Shown: positions 8,369 through 17,545, counted from the first letter of the stretch. The stretch is DNA of 64,000 nt from Fulverythrobacter ferritrahens (GCF_020539485.1 NZ_JACDXU010000001.1:124001-188000); one strand, 5' to 3'. Numbers and translations are program-made. The notes: generated by a model not told the origin, from the sequence alone.

Positions 8369-11284
8369 TCAGATACCGATCTCGAAAGGCTTTACCCTTT
8401 CCTTTGTCAGTTCGGGCTTGTCACTTGCAGGCGAAGCGCTGCCAACATCCCTGTCTTGTGAAAGACCCTTGGCAGCTGCCGCCTTGAGCCTTTGCGTTAC
8501 TTCGAGGGCCGAAGCTTTCTCGCCGCTGTTGGACTTGATAGCCCGGCCGAGTTTCTCGGCATTGTCTGCAATCAGCGTAAGGCCGTCGCGAAGCCGGGTG
8601 ACCGTGACCAGGAAGGTCTGCCGATTGGCGAGATTGCGCTCGCGGCTGTCCATCACCGCGATCCCGCGATCGGAGGTCAGTCCCTGCGCCATATGCGCAT
8701 TGAGGGCATAGGCGAGGTCTATGCGTTTGAGCATGGGGTCACCGCGGCTCAGGCGGAGCTCTTTGCCCGCTGATGTCTCCACCAATACGCCCTTTGTGTC
8801 GATGGCCACGATCCTCGCCTGGTCGGCGTTGAATAGCCCGCGCTTGTGGTCGTTGTCGGTCCAACGGATCTTATCACCCTCAATGATGGACAGCGATTTG
8901 CGTTCGAAGAGCGACAGCCGGCTATCGTCTGCGCCCGGCCGCAATCGCGCGGGATTGAACTTCCGAACTCGCCCCTTCCTGTCCTCAAGCACGAGCTGCT
9001 TGCGCGCATGGTCGATGGTTTTGACGGTGTAGTCGCCCTTGGAGAGTTTCTGGGTGCTTTCGCGCGAGCGAAAGTTGAGGACCATGCCTGGCTGGTATGT
9101 GCGAAGGTATCGCAACTCCTCGTGTGTCACATTCATCCGCGAATGAACGGTCAGACGGCCCGATCGTGGGCCGAGCTCGCCATTGGCCTTGAGTCCGCGC
9201 TGGACAGCCTCGTTAACCGCAGACCGTAAGGCCCGTCCCGACGCGTAGATCGAGGTCCGATCCCGCTCCGCCGGGCTGAGCGAAAGCCACTTTTCGGCAG
9301 CAACAATCGCACTGTCCCCGCGAGCCTCGATGGTTGAAGGAGAAAGAGCCTGGAGCGCATCGTCGATACGTCCCTCCTGCGCGGCGGCCTGGGCTCGCCG
9401 CAGGACGGGATCGCGGCCGCGCAAATTCACATCCATGTTGGCGCGCTTGATCCCGGCCTGCTGGACAAGGTCGAAGGGCTTACCGGCATCGACGGCGCCT
9501 AGCTGTCGCTTGTCACCGACGAGAACCAGACGATGGACTTCGGCTAGGTTTGCCAGCCGTACCAGCTTGGCCTTGTCCTCGTTCGACACCATCGAGGCCT
9601 CGTCGAGCACCAGGACATGGTCTCCGAGCGCGCTCCGAGCCTCACTCAGCAACGTAGCATTTCCCGGCTCGTGCAGAAGCCTGCCCCATTGGGCAAGAAA
9701 GCGGGCGATGGTCATCGAACGGATGCCGGTGTCGCGTTCGAGCATCTGGATGAGCGTGTTCTGCACCGCGAGCCCCAGCACTTGCTTGCCTTCCTCGCGG
9801 AGCAGCTGGGCGACCGGCTTCATCACGCTGCTTTTGCCCGCCCCGGCTATGCCCTGGATCGCTACGATCCTGTCACGCGATGAAAGGACAAGGCTCGCCG
9901 CATTCTCCTGTCCTTCGTTGAGCGAAATTCCGTGGTTGATCGCTGCAACAGCCTGAACCCGTTCTGCTGCGTCTTTCCGATCCAGGATGGGCAACACTGC
10001 ACCTCGTCCCTGGTCGACATTCGCGAGAATGGTGCTTTCAAGGTCAAGCGCCTCGCGGCTCGCCAGCCAGCCTTTGTGCTCGCCTTTGCCGGACTCGAGT
10101 GCGCCGCTTCTGACCAATGCGTTCACACGGATTTCGACATGCTCCACCGTCGTCGGCAGCCCAAAATCGAGCGCAGCCTTCAGCAATCCCTCACGCGGGA
10201 ACGCTGCCTCGCGCTGCGAGAGATGGCGTACCGCAGAGGCCACAGCTTGTGCGGCCGCGATGGTCGGCGCATCCTGCTTGAGGACATGGGCAGGGATCAG
10301 TGGATCAGCCGGATCGCCCTTGATGCGCTGCGCAAACTCCCTCAGCTTCGCAATCCCGCGATGAAGGAGGCTTTGCTCTTTCGAGGCTTCGGAAGCCTTC
10401 GCCGCGGCACGCATCTGGGATGCATCAATCAGACCACCGAGATCGAGACCGACCTCTTCGGCTCGCTGGCGCCACGACGAAAGAAGACCCTCGCGATCGC
10501 GCACTGGCTCTTTGCCTTTGCGTGTTTCCAGCGTTGCGACAATCCCTGCCTCAAGTCCGCCCCCTCGCCTGGCTGCGAGGACTTCTTCGCGCCGCGTTGA
10601 AAAGGCCATGACCTGCTCGCGGGCAATGCCCGCTGCTTCGAAATTGCCATGCTTTCCAACCGGCCCTGCTTCGTAGCCCATTTTCTCGACCGCCAGACGA
10701 AAGCGCGCCATGGTCATCGAGTTGAGCAGGGTGTTGAACGACCAAAGCTTGTCATTGCGAAGCGCGCGCCACTTCCCGTCGCTGCCTTGCGTGACATTTG
10801 CCACGACCGCATGAAAATGCAGGTTCGGCTCCTGGTTGCGGTTGGTGTCGTGCTGGAAAAGACCAATCGTCAGATTATCTGTCGCGACCTTCCCGTAGCC
10901 AGCCTGACTGCCCATCCGGGTCTGCGCCGCGTTGTTTTCTGCCCAGCGCAAGGTCTCGATGACGGCCTCGCGATAGGCATCGATTATCCGCTGGTCGCCA
11001 CCCACCAGCGCGAGCAACGACCAGCTTTTCGGCAGTGAGAATGTGAGGTCGGTTCCCGGCCTGTGGGCTTGGCCCGCATTGCCGACCTGGATACCACCGG
11101 GAAGTTCTCCCCGCAGCAAGGCATCGAACTGCTCGGCGCTGACGCGGCCCTCGAGACCAAGTCGTTCCGCTCCCTTCCCGATCCAGGTTCCGGACCGATC
11201 GGCATCGGCGCCGATGTAGTAATTGTCTGCCGCGAAATAGCTCGCGGCGGCGGAAGGGGAGCGCACATTGGCGACGGAAAGCAT
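8369..11284 (-). CDS. MobF relaxase/helicase (TrwC/TraI-like), island 1
   Basis: This 971-residue conjugative relaxase has an N-terminal MobF domain and a C-terminal SF1 helicase (RecD/TraI type). Candidate nucleophilic tyrosines are Tyr16 and Tyr22-23 (SYFAADNYY). Two residues of the metal-binding histidine triad are in NLHFHAVV. The helicase has Walker A GIAGAGKS and Walker B LVLDEAS. MobF enzymes nick oriT, stay covalently bound to the 5' end and unwind the strand for transfer. The start at 11284 is chosen because the conserved relaxase N-terminus begins there and GAGG lies upstream; the open frame runs further but has no homologous character. The gene follows the coupling protein gene, giving the R388 order trwA-trwB-trwC. 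At the first tyrosine pair this protein has Tyr-Phe, whereas the island 2 relaxase has Tyr-Tyr. Confidence 0.92.
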   Translation of the reverse strand: MLSVANVRSPSAAASYFAADNYYIGADADRSGTWIGKGAERLGLEGRVSAEQFDALLRGELPGGIQVGNAGQAHRPGTDLTFSLPKSWSLLALVGGDQRIIDAYREAVIETLRWAENNAAQTRMGSQAGYGKVATDNLTIGLFQHDTNRNQEPNLHFHAVVANVTQGSDGKWRALRNDKLWSFNTLLNSMTMARFRLAVEKMGYEAGPVGKHGNFEAAGIAREQVMAFSTRREEVLAARRGGGLEAGIVATLETRKGKEPVRDREGLLSSWRQRAEEVGLDLGGLIDASQMRAAAKASEASKEQSLLHRGIAKLREFAQRIKGDPADPLIPAHVLKQDAPTIAAAQAVASAVRHLSQREAAFPREGLLKAALDFGLPTTVEHVEIRVNALVRSGALESGKGEHKGWLASREALDLESTILANVDQGRGAVLPILDRKDAAERVQAVAAINHGISLNEGQENAASLVLSSRDRIVAIQGIAGAGKSSVMKPVAQLLREEGKQVLGLAVQNTLIQMLERDTGIRSMTIARFLAQWGRLLHEPGNATLLSEARSALGDHVLVLDEASMVSNEDKAKLVRLANLAEVHRLVLVGDKRQLGAVDAGKPFDLVQQAGIKRANMDVNLRGRDPVLRRAQAAAQEGRIDDALQALSPSTIEARGDSAIVAAEKWLSLSPAERDRTSIYASGRALRSAVNEAVQRGLKANGELGPRSGRLTVHSRMNVTHEELRYLRTYQPGMVLNFRSRESTQKLSKGDYTVKTIDHARKQLVLEDRKGRVRKFNPARLRPGADDSRLSLFERKSLSIIEGDKIRWTDNDHKRGLFNADQARIVAIDTKGVLVETSAGKELRLSRGDPMLKRIDLAYALNAHMAQGLTSDRGIAVMDSRERNLANRQTFLVTVTRLRDGLTLIADNAEKLGRAIKSNSGEKASALEVTQRLKAAAAKGLSQDRDVGSASPASDKPELTKERVKPFEIGI

Positions 11285-11342
11285 TCTGTCTAATCCTCGT
11301 CGGGCTCCCCTCGCGGCCAGGTAATCCCTCCCCATTTTCCTT

Positions 11343-13655
11343 TCACATGTCGGGCTCGAACTCGCCGAAATCCTTTTCCGGAGGATCTGCGACCGCACCT
11401 TCACGCAGGTCCTTTTCGACCGGCGTGAGTGGCTGGCGCCCGTTGGCAGCTGAACGGCCACGTTGCGTCGAACCAGCCTTGCCAGCTGCGTCATCGCCGG
11501 CGGCTCCTGGTTCGGACGGATGCTGTTCCGCGCCCATTGCTGGTGCATCCTCACCGGTTTGCACGGCGGCGAGAGGTAGCGTTGGACCTGCATCCAGATG
11601 CGAAACGGAATGGGTTTCGGCACCGAGATCACCAGCAGCGCGGCCTGCGTTCAGCTTTTCAAACGGCACAGGCTCCTGCCGATCTTGCAGTTGATCGGCG
11701 ACGCGGCGCTGCCCCTCCAGGTCGAGTTTGTGCTGCCTTAAATCGACAGGCTTACCAGCACCGTCATCGTTCGAGGCGGGATGCTCGTCATTCGGTTTCG
11801 AACCCGGTTTTGCCTGGAGCGTAGCTGCCGCCGGACCCTGGCCAGACTTTTTGAGCGGTTTCTCGCGGGCGATGAATCCCTCGGCAATACGGCCACGCGT
11901 GCGCGGAATGAGCGATACCGGCGCAGCGGGGAATCCGTCGGGAAACTTGATGTAGGCCGACAACCGCGGAAGGTTCATGAACTGGTCGGGTAGAAGCAAC
12001 GGCTCGATCTGCCGCCTCGGCGTCAGGCTGACTGCGTCGCGCGCATTGTTGTACCCGTAGCTGTAGCCTTCCTCCATGTCGCGCACCTGGCGGTGGCCGA
12101 TGAAATCGGAGCACCAAGTCGCCGTTTCGCGATCGGCTGTCGCCAGGATGAGCTTGGTGCGCGCAAGCGAGGACAGTGTCATGGCCATGTTCTCGCCGTA
12201 GACTTCCTTGAGCTTGGCAAACGCATGCACCCCGGTGACGATCGCTCCGCCGAAGTTGCGCGCAGTTTGCAGCCCCTTTTCGAGGGCCGGTAGTCGGTGA
12301 AGGGCGCCGAGTTCGTCGATCAGAAACCACATCCGCAGGTCCTGTGTGCGCTCGAGCGTCATCAGCGTATTCATCGCCGTGTCGAGCCACAGCGTCAGCA
12401 ACTGCGAGGAGATACTCATGTCGACATAGCGGGCAGAGAGGAACAGGATCGAGCCCGCTTGGCAGTCGCCTTTGACCCAGTCGCGGACCGAAAAGCGCGG
12501 TCCGGATGAGGGCAAGAGCTTGAGCACTTTCGCATTCGCATTAAACACCGCGCGGATCGATTCCGCCATGCGGGCCGCCTCCGGAGCGGTCAGCGGATCG
12601 GCCATGGTACCGCGCATCAGCTTATGCACTTCGGACAGGTCAGCGGTCATCAGCCGCCGTGCCAAAGCCTCGTTGGTTGCCGTGCCGGCACGGGCAAGAT
12701 GGAGACACATCTCGACGAACAGCATGCGCGCCGCAAGCACCCAGAATTGTTCTGAACCACCCCCGTCATGGGGCACGAGCGCCTCGGCAGCGGCGTGAAA
12801 CTCAGCTTCCGTCGTGCAGTCGTTGAACACGCTCCATAGCGGACATCGAACATCGACAGGATTGAGAATGATGTCGCGCGCGGGATCGTAGAAGGCCTCA
12901 ATGAATGCCCCTGTGAGGTCGAAAATGACCGCGCGCTGGCCGCGTTCACGCGCTTCGGCAACTAGCTCGGTTAGCGCCACGGTCTTGCCGGTTCCGGTTG
13001 TGCCAATAAGCATGGCGTGGCTCTGCTCGAGCCGCCACGGCCAGCTTACACCGGCGAGATGTGCGGGTTGGTAGTGGCCCGCTTCGGCGAGCGCCGACGA
13101 GCTCGCAAGCCGCCACTTCCAGCCGAACTTGCGTCCCAGTTCCTCGGCCCGGAATGCCTTGTTGTGACGCTCAATTTCTTCTTCGAGTTCGTCGAGCGAA
13201 ACAAGCATTGCCCCGCGCTCGTGCTTGCGCTCCTTCGACCGCCCGCCAAAGCGCTCGGCGAACCACCAGAAGAACACGAATGCGGGGATCAACAGCACCG
13301 CCGAGACGAGCAATCCCTGCTTCACTGCCGCACGAAACGCTTCGACCGCCCCGCGCATCGGCGGGAACTCGCGAACGATGTCAAACGGGAGGCCGACTCT
13401 TTCGCCGTCAAGCAGCTCAAGGTTGACCAGTTTGGCCGGATCGAACTCCATGAAGGCATAGAGACTGGCGTAGATATGCATCCAGACCAGGTAGATCTGG
13501 TGATCACTCAGAGCCGACCGCACTTCCCAATAGCAGGTGCCGACCGCAACCAGGCCGGTGACAATCAGAGGACCCTTAAGCCCCGCGGCAAACATGAAAC
13601 CGAAGTGGCCGAGCAGTTGGCTCCCGCGGGTGAAGTTCAGGAGATTATGCTTCAT
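11343..13655 (-). CDS. Type IV coupling protein (TrwB/TraD-like), island 1
   Basis: This 770-residue membrane ATPase has two transmembrane segments near the N-terminus (about residues 20-45 and 115-135), Walker A GTTGTGKT and Walker B MWFLIDELG. The last ~170 residues are polar and low complexity, a typical tail for contact with relaxase or secretion components. Coupling proteins dock the relaxosome at the secretion channel and pump DNA. The start at 13655 follows GGGAGG eight bases away and overlaps the upstream RHH gene by 11 bases. It is clearly longer than the 606-residue coupling protein of island 2, mainly in the C-terminal tail. Confidence 0.92.
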   Translation of the reverse strand: MKHNLLNFTRGSQLLGHFGFMFAAGLKGPLIVTGLVAVGTCYWEVRSALSDHQIYLVWMHIYASLYAFMEFDPAKLVNLELLDGERVGLPFDIVREFPPMRGAVEAFRAAVKQGLLVSAVLLIPAFVFFWWFAERFGGRSKERKHERGAMLVSLDELEEEIERHNKAFRAEELGRKFGWKWRLASSSALAEAGHYQPAHLAGVSWPWRLEQSHAMLIGTTGTGKTVALTELVAEARERGQRAVIFDLTGAFIEAFYDPARDIILNPVDVRCPLWSVFNDCTTEAEFHAAAEALVPHDGGGSEQFWVLAARMLFVEMCLHLARAGTATNEALARRLMTADLSEVHKLMRGTMADPLTAPEAARMAESIRAVFNANAKVLKLLPSSGPRFSVRDWVKGDCQAGSILFLSARYVDMSISSQLLTLWLDTAMNTLMTLERTQDLRMWFLIDELGALHRLPALEKGLQTARNFGGAIVTGVHAFAKLKEVYGENMAMTLSSLARTKLILATADRETATWCSDFIGHRQVRDMEEGYSYGYNNARDAVSLTPRRQIEPLLLPDQFMNLPRLSAYIKFPDGFPAAPVSLIPRTRGRIAEGFIAREKPLKKSGQGPAAATLQAKPGSKPNDEHPASNDDGAGKPVDLRQHKLDLEGQRRVADQLQDRQEPVPFEKLNAGRAAGDLGAETHSVSHLDAGPTLPLAAVQTGEDAPAMGAEQHPSEPGAAGDDAAGKAGSTQRGRSAANGRQPLTPVEKDLREGAVADPPEKDFGEFEPDM

Positions 13656-13977
13656 GGGAATGGCCTCCCATGTTCGCGTTGACGGGGAGGCCAAGACGCT
13701 CGAGGCGTCGCCGGTACGCCTCGTGAGTACGATCGCGCAAACTCGCGTCAGAATGGCTGGCCAGAAGCGCATCGAGCGCCACCGAAATGAAGATAGCCTG
13801 GCGCGCGGGATCGAGCCCTGCGGGGCGGTCCTTCGCCTCGTTATCGCGCTGCCACGCTGCAACAATGAGGTCGCGAATAAAGACGCTGACACTCACGCCA
13901 TGGTCCGCGGCACACTGGCGAACCCAGTTACCAACGGAGAGAGATACGAATGTCTGAAGCCGATCTTGTCGGGTCAT
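13645..13977 (-). CDS. RHH-type relaxosome accessory protein (TrwA-like)
   Basis: This 110-residue protein is predicted to start with a ribbon-helix-helix: a beta strand around TFVSLSV, a helix around NWVRQCAADHG and a second helix from SVSVFIRDL. It sits where TrwA sits in plasmid R388, directly before the coupling protein and relaxase genes, with an 11-base overlap. TrwA-like proteins bind oriT, help nicking and repress their own operon. The start at 13977 has AAGGAA upstream; the frame extends further without a better site. Identity rests on predicted fold and gene order. Confidence 0.75.
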   Translation of the reverse strand: MTRQDRLQTFVSLSVGNWVRQCAADHGVSVSVFIRDLIVAAWQRDNEAKDRPAGLDPARQAIFISVALDALLASHSDASLRDRTHEAYRRRLERLGLPVNANMGGHSHEA

Positions 13978-14659
13978 GAAACAGGTTCCTTGTCGGGCCG
14001 ACGGAACCTGGCTCACCTTGCGGAAGGTGCCGATGAGAATAAATCGTGAACAACTCGCAGTCAATCGAAAGATTCGGACTATATTTCAAAATGATAGATG
14101 TATGTGAGTTGTCAGCGGATCAGCGCAAACCCGCTCTACTCGCAGACGGGTTGATTTCGCCCAAAACCATATTCTTCAGCAATAACAGAGAGATAAATCC
14201 CGAAATCGCGGGGTACGGTGTGCTCCCTTGTTCCCATGTGCTCGGGGTGGTCCAGACAGTGAGGGGGATTGATCAAGGACGACCTTTTCCGACCTGCTCG
14301 TTGGAGCGCGAGCAACCGGGCCTGGCAGCTCACCGCATGCAGATAGTAAGCAGTTGGACGCCTCCAGCCAAAGACAGCACCTGCGAAAGAGGCAGCGGCC
14401 AAGGGCGCGTGGGAAGCAAGGCAAGCGGGGCATGTCGCCTGCCCAGCTTCCCGCCGCCCGACCCGTTGCCGGTTCGCAAGTGCGCGCGGGCCCCAGGAAC
14501 AAATCACGCCGCACCCTCAGGAGCGCATCGCAAGATGCGCGGGACAGAGTGCGTCCACAGCCCCGCTCCATTTATCGGGCGCCGCCGCATTGCGGTGGGC
14601 GGCCGACAGAGCAACCGACCGAACCGATTTTTTGCGCTTGATTGGACTACCCGGCAAAC
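13978..14659. other. Gene-free region, candidate oriT of island 1
   Basis: About 680 bases hold no convincing gene. Next to the RHH gene start are two inverted repeats: CAGGTTCC/GGAACCTG at 13982-14010 and CACCTT-GCGG-AAGGTG at 14014-14029. A third weaker one, AACCCG/CGGGTT, lies near 14128-14152. In R388-type modules oriT lies directly upstream of trwA, and a short GC-rich hairpin precedes nic. The position and repeats fit an oriT, but I cannot identify the nic site. Long open frames here have neither ribosome binding sites nor protein-like composition. Confidence 0.4.
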
Positions 14660-14661
14660 AA

Positions 14662-14697
14662 GAAAAAAGGGCAGGAACCGTTCCCGGTTCCCGCCCT
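14662..14697 (-). terminator. Rho-independent terminator
   Basis: Read on the minus strand, a 12-bp stem (GGGCGGGAACCG against CGGTTCCTGCCC, one mismatch) with a GGAA loop is followed by a run of six T. It lies just past the stop of the 73-residue gene ending at 14708 and should stop its transcription. Confidence 0.85.
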
Positions 14698-14707
14698 GTC
14701 GGAAGTC

Positions 14708-14929
14708 TCAAAACTCGTCGAGCATGCCGCCATGCACCGTGTGGACCACCCGCGCTGCGAGATGAGCTGGCAACATGTTGTAGTCACCCTCGTCGAGGGC
14801 AAAATACCCGAGTTCGTCATCCTCGATAACGTGCTGATCGAAGAAGCTGTGCAGCGCTCTCTTCTCGGCTGTTTCCAGAGCCTCGAAGTAGCTCCGGGAC
14901 GCAACGGCGCAATGCATCGAATAAGCCAT
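14708..14929 (-). CDS. Small conserved-type island protein, unknown
   Basis: This 73-residue acidic protein (MAYSMHCAVAS at its start) has no known motif. The ATG at 14929 is preceded by a near-perfect AGGAGG seven to eight bases upstream, and a strong terminator follows the stop, so it is very probably a real, separately transcribed gene. Its style resembles short proteins common on sphingomonad plasmids and islands. Function unknown. Confidence 0.75.
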   Translation of the reverse strand: MAYSMHCAVASRSYFEALETAEKRALHSFFDQHVIEDDELGYFALDEGDYNMLPAHLAARVVHTVHGGMLDEF

Positions 14930-14975
14930 GATAATCCTCCTGATTTCTGTCGTGAGACGACAGGAGGTGCGCGCG

Positions 14976-15107
14976 ATGGTCTTGTGCATCCCGGGTCAGG
15001 GATCGCCCGAATGGGCGACCGCGATAGCGGCGGTGGGGGTAACGATTTTGTTCGCTGCCGGATGCAATCCGGTGGCGGGCGAAATGGTGGGGCCCCGCCG
15101 TCCTTGA
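14976..15107 (+). CDS. Possible 43-residue membrane peptide
   Basis: A short open frame starts at ATG 14976, eight bases after a perfect AGGAGG. It encodes a peptide with one hydrophobic segment (about residues 14-29, ending ILFAAGC). The cysteine after Ala-Gly resembles a weak lipobox, but the small residue at -3 is atypical. It is divergent from the 73-residue gene. Support is the ribosome binding site plus the hydrophobic segment only; no homology is known to me. Confidence 0.35.
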   Translation: MVLCIPGQGSPEWATAIAAVGVTILFAAGCNPVAGEMVGPRRP

Positions 15108-15273
15108 GGCGGGAGGCGCAAGGCCATCATGCTGGGAGAACCGTGAGCAAGAACCCACCACCTCCGCCCAGATCAAACATCTGCTGGGTGCGAATTGCCT
15201 TTCCTACACCCCGAGAACGCGGGCATGGAAACAACCGGGGAGCAGATCCGAGGGGGACAAAAGGACAATTAAC

Positions 15274-15540
15274 ATGCCCCGAAACAGGAGCGCGATTGCA
15301 GCCCTGCAAAAGCTCGAAGCAGACCGCGAGGCGCTCGACGCCAAACAACGCGAACTTGAAGTGCAAGCGGCCAGAGAACTCGGCGAAATCATCCTGGGAA
15401 GCGGCCTCGAAAGCTTCTCGAAGAAGGGCCTGAGGAAGGTTGCTGAAGAACTCGGGAAACTCGGCGAGGATGCCGCGATCGAGAAACTGACGGGGCGCGG
15501 TGCAACCCGTGCTTCGCATCCAACGCCGGGAACCCAGTAA
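15274..15540 (+). CDS. Small coiled-coil protein (DUF6437-like)
   Basis: This 88-residue protein has an N-terminal coiled coil rich in Ala, Leu, Glu and Lys (about residues 8-38), then a short helical region (LGEIILGSGLESF and following) and a disordered tail. The start has AGGAC eight bases upstream and a bidirectional terminator follows. It recalls the DUF6437 proteins of alphaproteobacterial mobile elements; this is from memory and uncertain. A role in binding DNA or a transfer component is possible but not shown. Confidence 0.7.
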   Translation: MPRNRSAIAALQKLEADREALDAKQRELEVQAARELGEIILGSGLESFSKKGLRKVAEELGKLGEDAAIEKLTGRGATRASHPTPGTQ

Positions 15541-15547
15541 CCACAGA

Positions 15548-15582
15548 AGAAGAGGCCCTGCCGCTTGCGGCAGAGCCTCTTC
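15548..15582. terminator. Bidirectional terminator between convergent genes
   Basis: A 16-bp stem (GAAGAGGCCCTGCCGC against GCGGCAGAGCCTCTTC, one mismatch, TTGC loop) lies between the stops of the coiled-coil gene and ssb. Its near-symmetry suits termination from both sides, although T-runs are weak. Confidence 0.7.
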
Positions 15583-15607
15583 GTAAGGGGGACGACCGGG
15601 ATCGATG

Positions 15608-16006
15608 TCAGTCGATCTCGGGAGCGTCGGTGTTGTCGTTCTCGTCACCCGAGCCGTTGCCGCGGGAGAGGAAGTCGACCTTGTCCGCGAGGATCTCGGT
15701 GCCGTAGCGGGTGACCCCGTCCTTGTCCTCCCACTGGGTGTAGTGGATGCGGCCCTGCACGCTGACCAGCTGGCCCTTGGAGCAGTACTGGCCGACGGTC
15801 TTGGCGAGGCCGTTGAAGCAGGTCACCCGGTGGAACTCGCTTTCCTTGGCAGTGTAGCCGTTCTCGTCCTTATAGGTCTTGCCGTCCTTGTCCCGTGCGG
15901 GGCGATCGGTGACGACGGTGATCCCGGTGACATTGGTACCGCCTTTGGTCTCGCGGGTGTCAGGATCGCGGGCGATGCGGCCGGTGAGGATTGCGATATT
16001 GGTCAT
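15608..16006 (-). CDS. ssb: Single-stranded DNA-binding protein (element-borne)
   Basis: This 132-residue OB-fold SSB begins with the usual first strand (NIAILTGRIARDP) and keeps the aromatic core positions (FHRVTCFNGLA, VQGRIHYTQWEDKDG). The tail is acidic and ends in DAPEID rather than the classical DDDIPF, so contacts with host SSB partners may be weaker. It is shorter than chromosomal SSBs, as usual for plasmid and conjugative-element copies, which protect incoming single strands after transfer. AAGGA lies nine bases before the start. Confidence 0.93.
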   Translation of the reverse strand: MTNIAILTGRIARDPDTRETKGGTNVTGITVVTDRPARDKDGKTYKDENGYTAKESEFHRVTCFNGLAKTVGQYCSKGQLVSVQGRIHYTQWEDKDGVTRYGTEILADKVDFLSRGNGSGDENDNTDAPEID

Positions 16007-16275
16007 GGTGTAAGTCCTTCAGTTCTTCAAACCGGAGACCATCTCCGGCTTGCGAACATCCAGAAGAAGCAGGGCATGGGAGGACTGCACCGCAGGCCTG
16101 TAAGGCCGAAGGGGAACCTGTTCATGACGGGTGGTGCGGGCAGGCAGCGCAGCTGCCAACACGGCCGGAAAGGAACGGGTTGCTGTCCTCAGCTGACCTG
16201 ATTCAGGACTGTTCGCGAAGAAAGCCGGATGGGTATCGGGTGCGGGTCTGAAGGTGCCGTGACCGGCGCTTGCAA

Positions 16276-16539
16276 TCAGGCTTCGCCTTCCGATGCCGCC
16301 AGCAGATCCATGAAATTGCGCGCGGCCTCCCGGTCCTCCTCGTTTTCGAACGCCACGTCGAGATCGGGGGCGGACCCGAACATGTGCAGGAACGACCACA
16401 ACGCAAAGCGCTTTCCCCGGTCCTCCTCGAGCCCGAGATCGACCCGGCAGTGCTCGATGCCAGCTGACAACGTGTCGGTGGCAACCCCGGAGAGGTCGGT
16501 GGTGGCAAAGTAGCGCTGCAGCAGATCGTCAAGTTGCAT
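16276..16539 (-). CDS. Small acidic island protein, unknown
   Basis: This 87-residue acidic protein starts at the ATG at 16539 (MQLDDLLQRYF). It is predicted helical, with no membrane segment or known motif. It lies between the DUF2493 gene and ssb on the same strand, in a set of short genes typical of alphaproteobacterial conjugative elements. The longer frame upstream is cysteine-rich and unlike a protein. Function unknown. Confidence 0.65.
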   Translation of the reverse strand: MQLDDLLQRYFATTDLSGVATDTLSAGIEHCRVDLGLEEDRGKRFALWSFLHMFGSAPDLDVAFENEEDREAARNFMDLLAASEGEA

Positions 16540-16609
16540 GACCGGTCCATAGTCGGGTCTGCGCCGAATGCACATCCGGGCAATGCAGTTGCAGATTGTA
16601 AAGGCCCCC

Positions 16610-17545
16610 TCAGGACCCGGGAGAGGTGCCCAACAGACCGCGACGATCGACCACTGTGATCCGACGCGTCTTAGCATCGATCACCAGTCGTTCGGTCACG
16701 CCATTGCCAGGAAATGCGACAACGTAGCGTGGATTGAGCGAGAGCATCTGCTCGTTGCGCTTGAACCCGGCGCGGGCACCGAGACGACGATCGAGCGAAT
16801 AGGTCAGCTGCTGGACTTCGCGGCGCTCAGCCCAGCTCGCGGCGAGGCGGTCGGCACCCTTGCCGTCGCCGCCATGGACCAGGAAGAGATCGGGAACCGC
16901 ATCACGAACCTTGTCGAGTGTCGCCCAGATATTGTCGGCGTAACGCTTCGCGTCCTCGGCGCTCTCGAAGCTCTGACGACCACCGGCGAAGACGACCGGA
17001 GTTCCTTCCGGAATCAGAGCGTGACGCCGGTTCTCAGCGCGTGCGCGAAGGAAATCGCGGGCATCGATTACGGCCGAAGTGAGATTGCGCGAATGACTCG
17101 AGCGCGACCCGGAAACGGGCTTCCACGAGGAACCGGTCTCGTCGCGGTATAGTGCTGCCGCCGCCTCACGCATCTGCTCGAAGGCCAGCATGCTGGCTTC
17201 GGCAGCCTGCGCGCGCTCGACCTGCTCTTCGAGATTGCTCGAGTGCACTTCGGAGCCATCGGCTGATGCGAGGAGGACCCGGATCTCGTCGCTGGCCCGG
17301 TCGAGCTGAGCGGACTTCCGGCTGGCGGCACGGTGAAAGAGGTTGACCATACCCCAGGCGATATCCTCGGCATCGGCTTCCAGGGCCGTGTCGGAAAACA
17401 TCGCGAAAAGGTCGGACCATACGGCGCCAAGCGTCTGGTCGATCGCATCCTCGCAGGGAAAGTCGGTTGGGTTGAGGGGAGCTGGCCTGATGCTCAGGCC
17501 TGAGAAGTCGAGGCCGCTCAACTGGTCGATGAAGCTGTCGTACAT
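16610..17545 (-). CDS. DUF2493 (SLOG-type) domain protein
   Basis: In this 311-residue protein the C-terminal ~130 residues form a Rossmann-like DUF2493 domain: strand VVFAGGRQSF near 190, LFLVHGGDGKGADRLAASWA near 235 and YVVAFPGNGVTE near 285. The N-terminal half is helical. The fold belongs to the SLOG nucleotide- or nucleotide-derivative-binding superfamily, members of which sense or process small nucleotide signals; the actual ligand here is unknown. AGGAG lies seven bases before ATG 17545. Such genes are common on alphaproteobacterial plasmids next to ArdC and ParB-like genes, as here. Confidence 0.85.
   Translation of the reverse strand: MYDSFIDQLSGLDFSGLSIRPAPLNPTDFPCEDAIDQTLGAVWSDLFAMFSDTALEADAEDIAWGMVNLFHRAASRKSAQLDRASDEIRVLLASADGSEVHSSNLEEQVERAQAAEASMLAFEQMREAAAALYRDETGSSWKPVSGSRSSHSRNLTSAVIDARDFLRARAENRRHALIPEGTPVVFAGGRQSFESAEDAKRYADNIWATLDKVRDAVPDLFLVHGGDGKGADRLAASWAERREVQQLTYSLDRRLGARAGFKRNEQMLSLNPRYVVAFPGNGVTERLVIDAKTRRITVVDRRGLLGTSPGS

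Noticed and set aside
14046-14765. 239-residue plus-strand frame in the candidate oriT region
   Set aside because: It reads through a terminator and the opposite 73-residue gene, lacks a ribosome binding site and looks random in composition.
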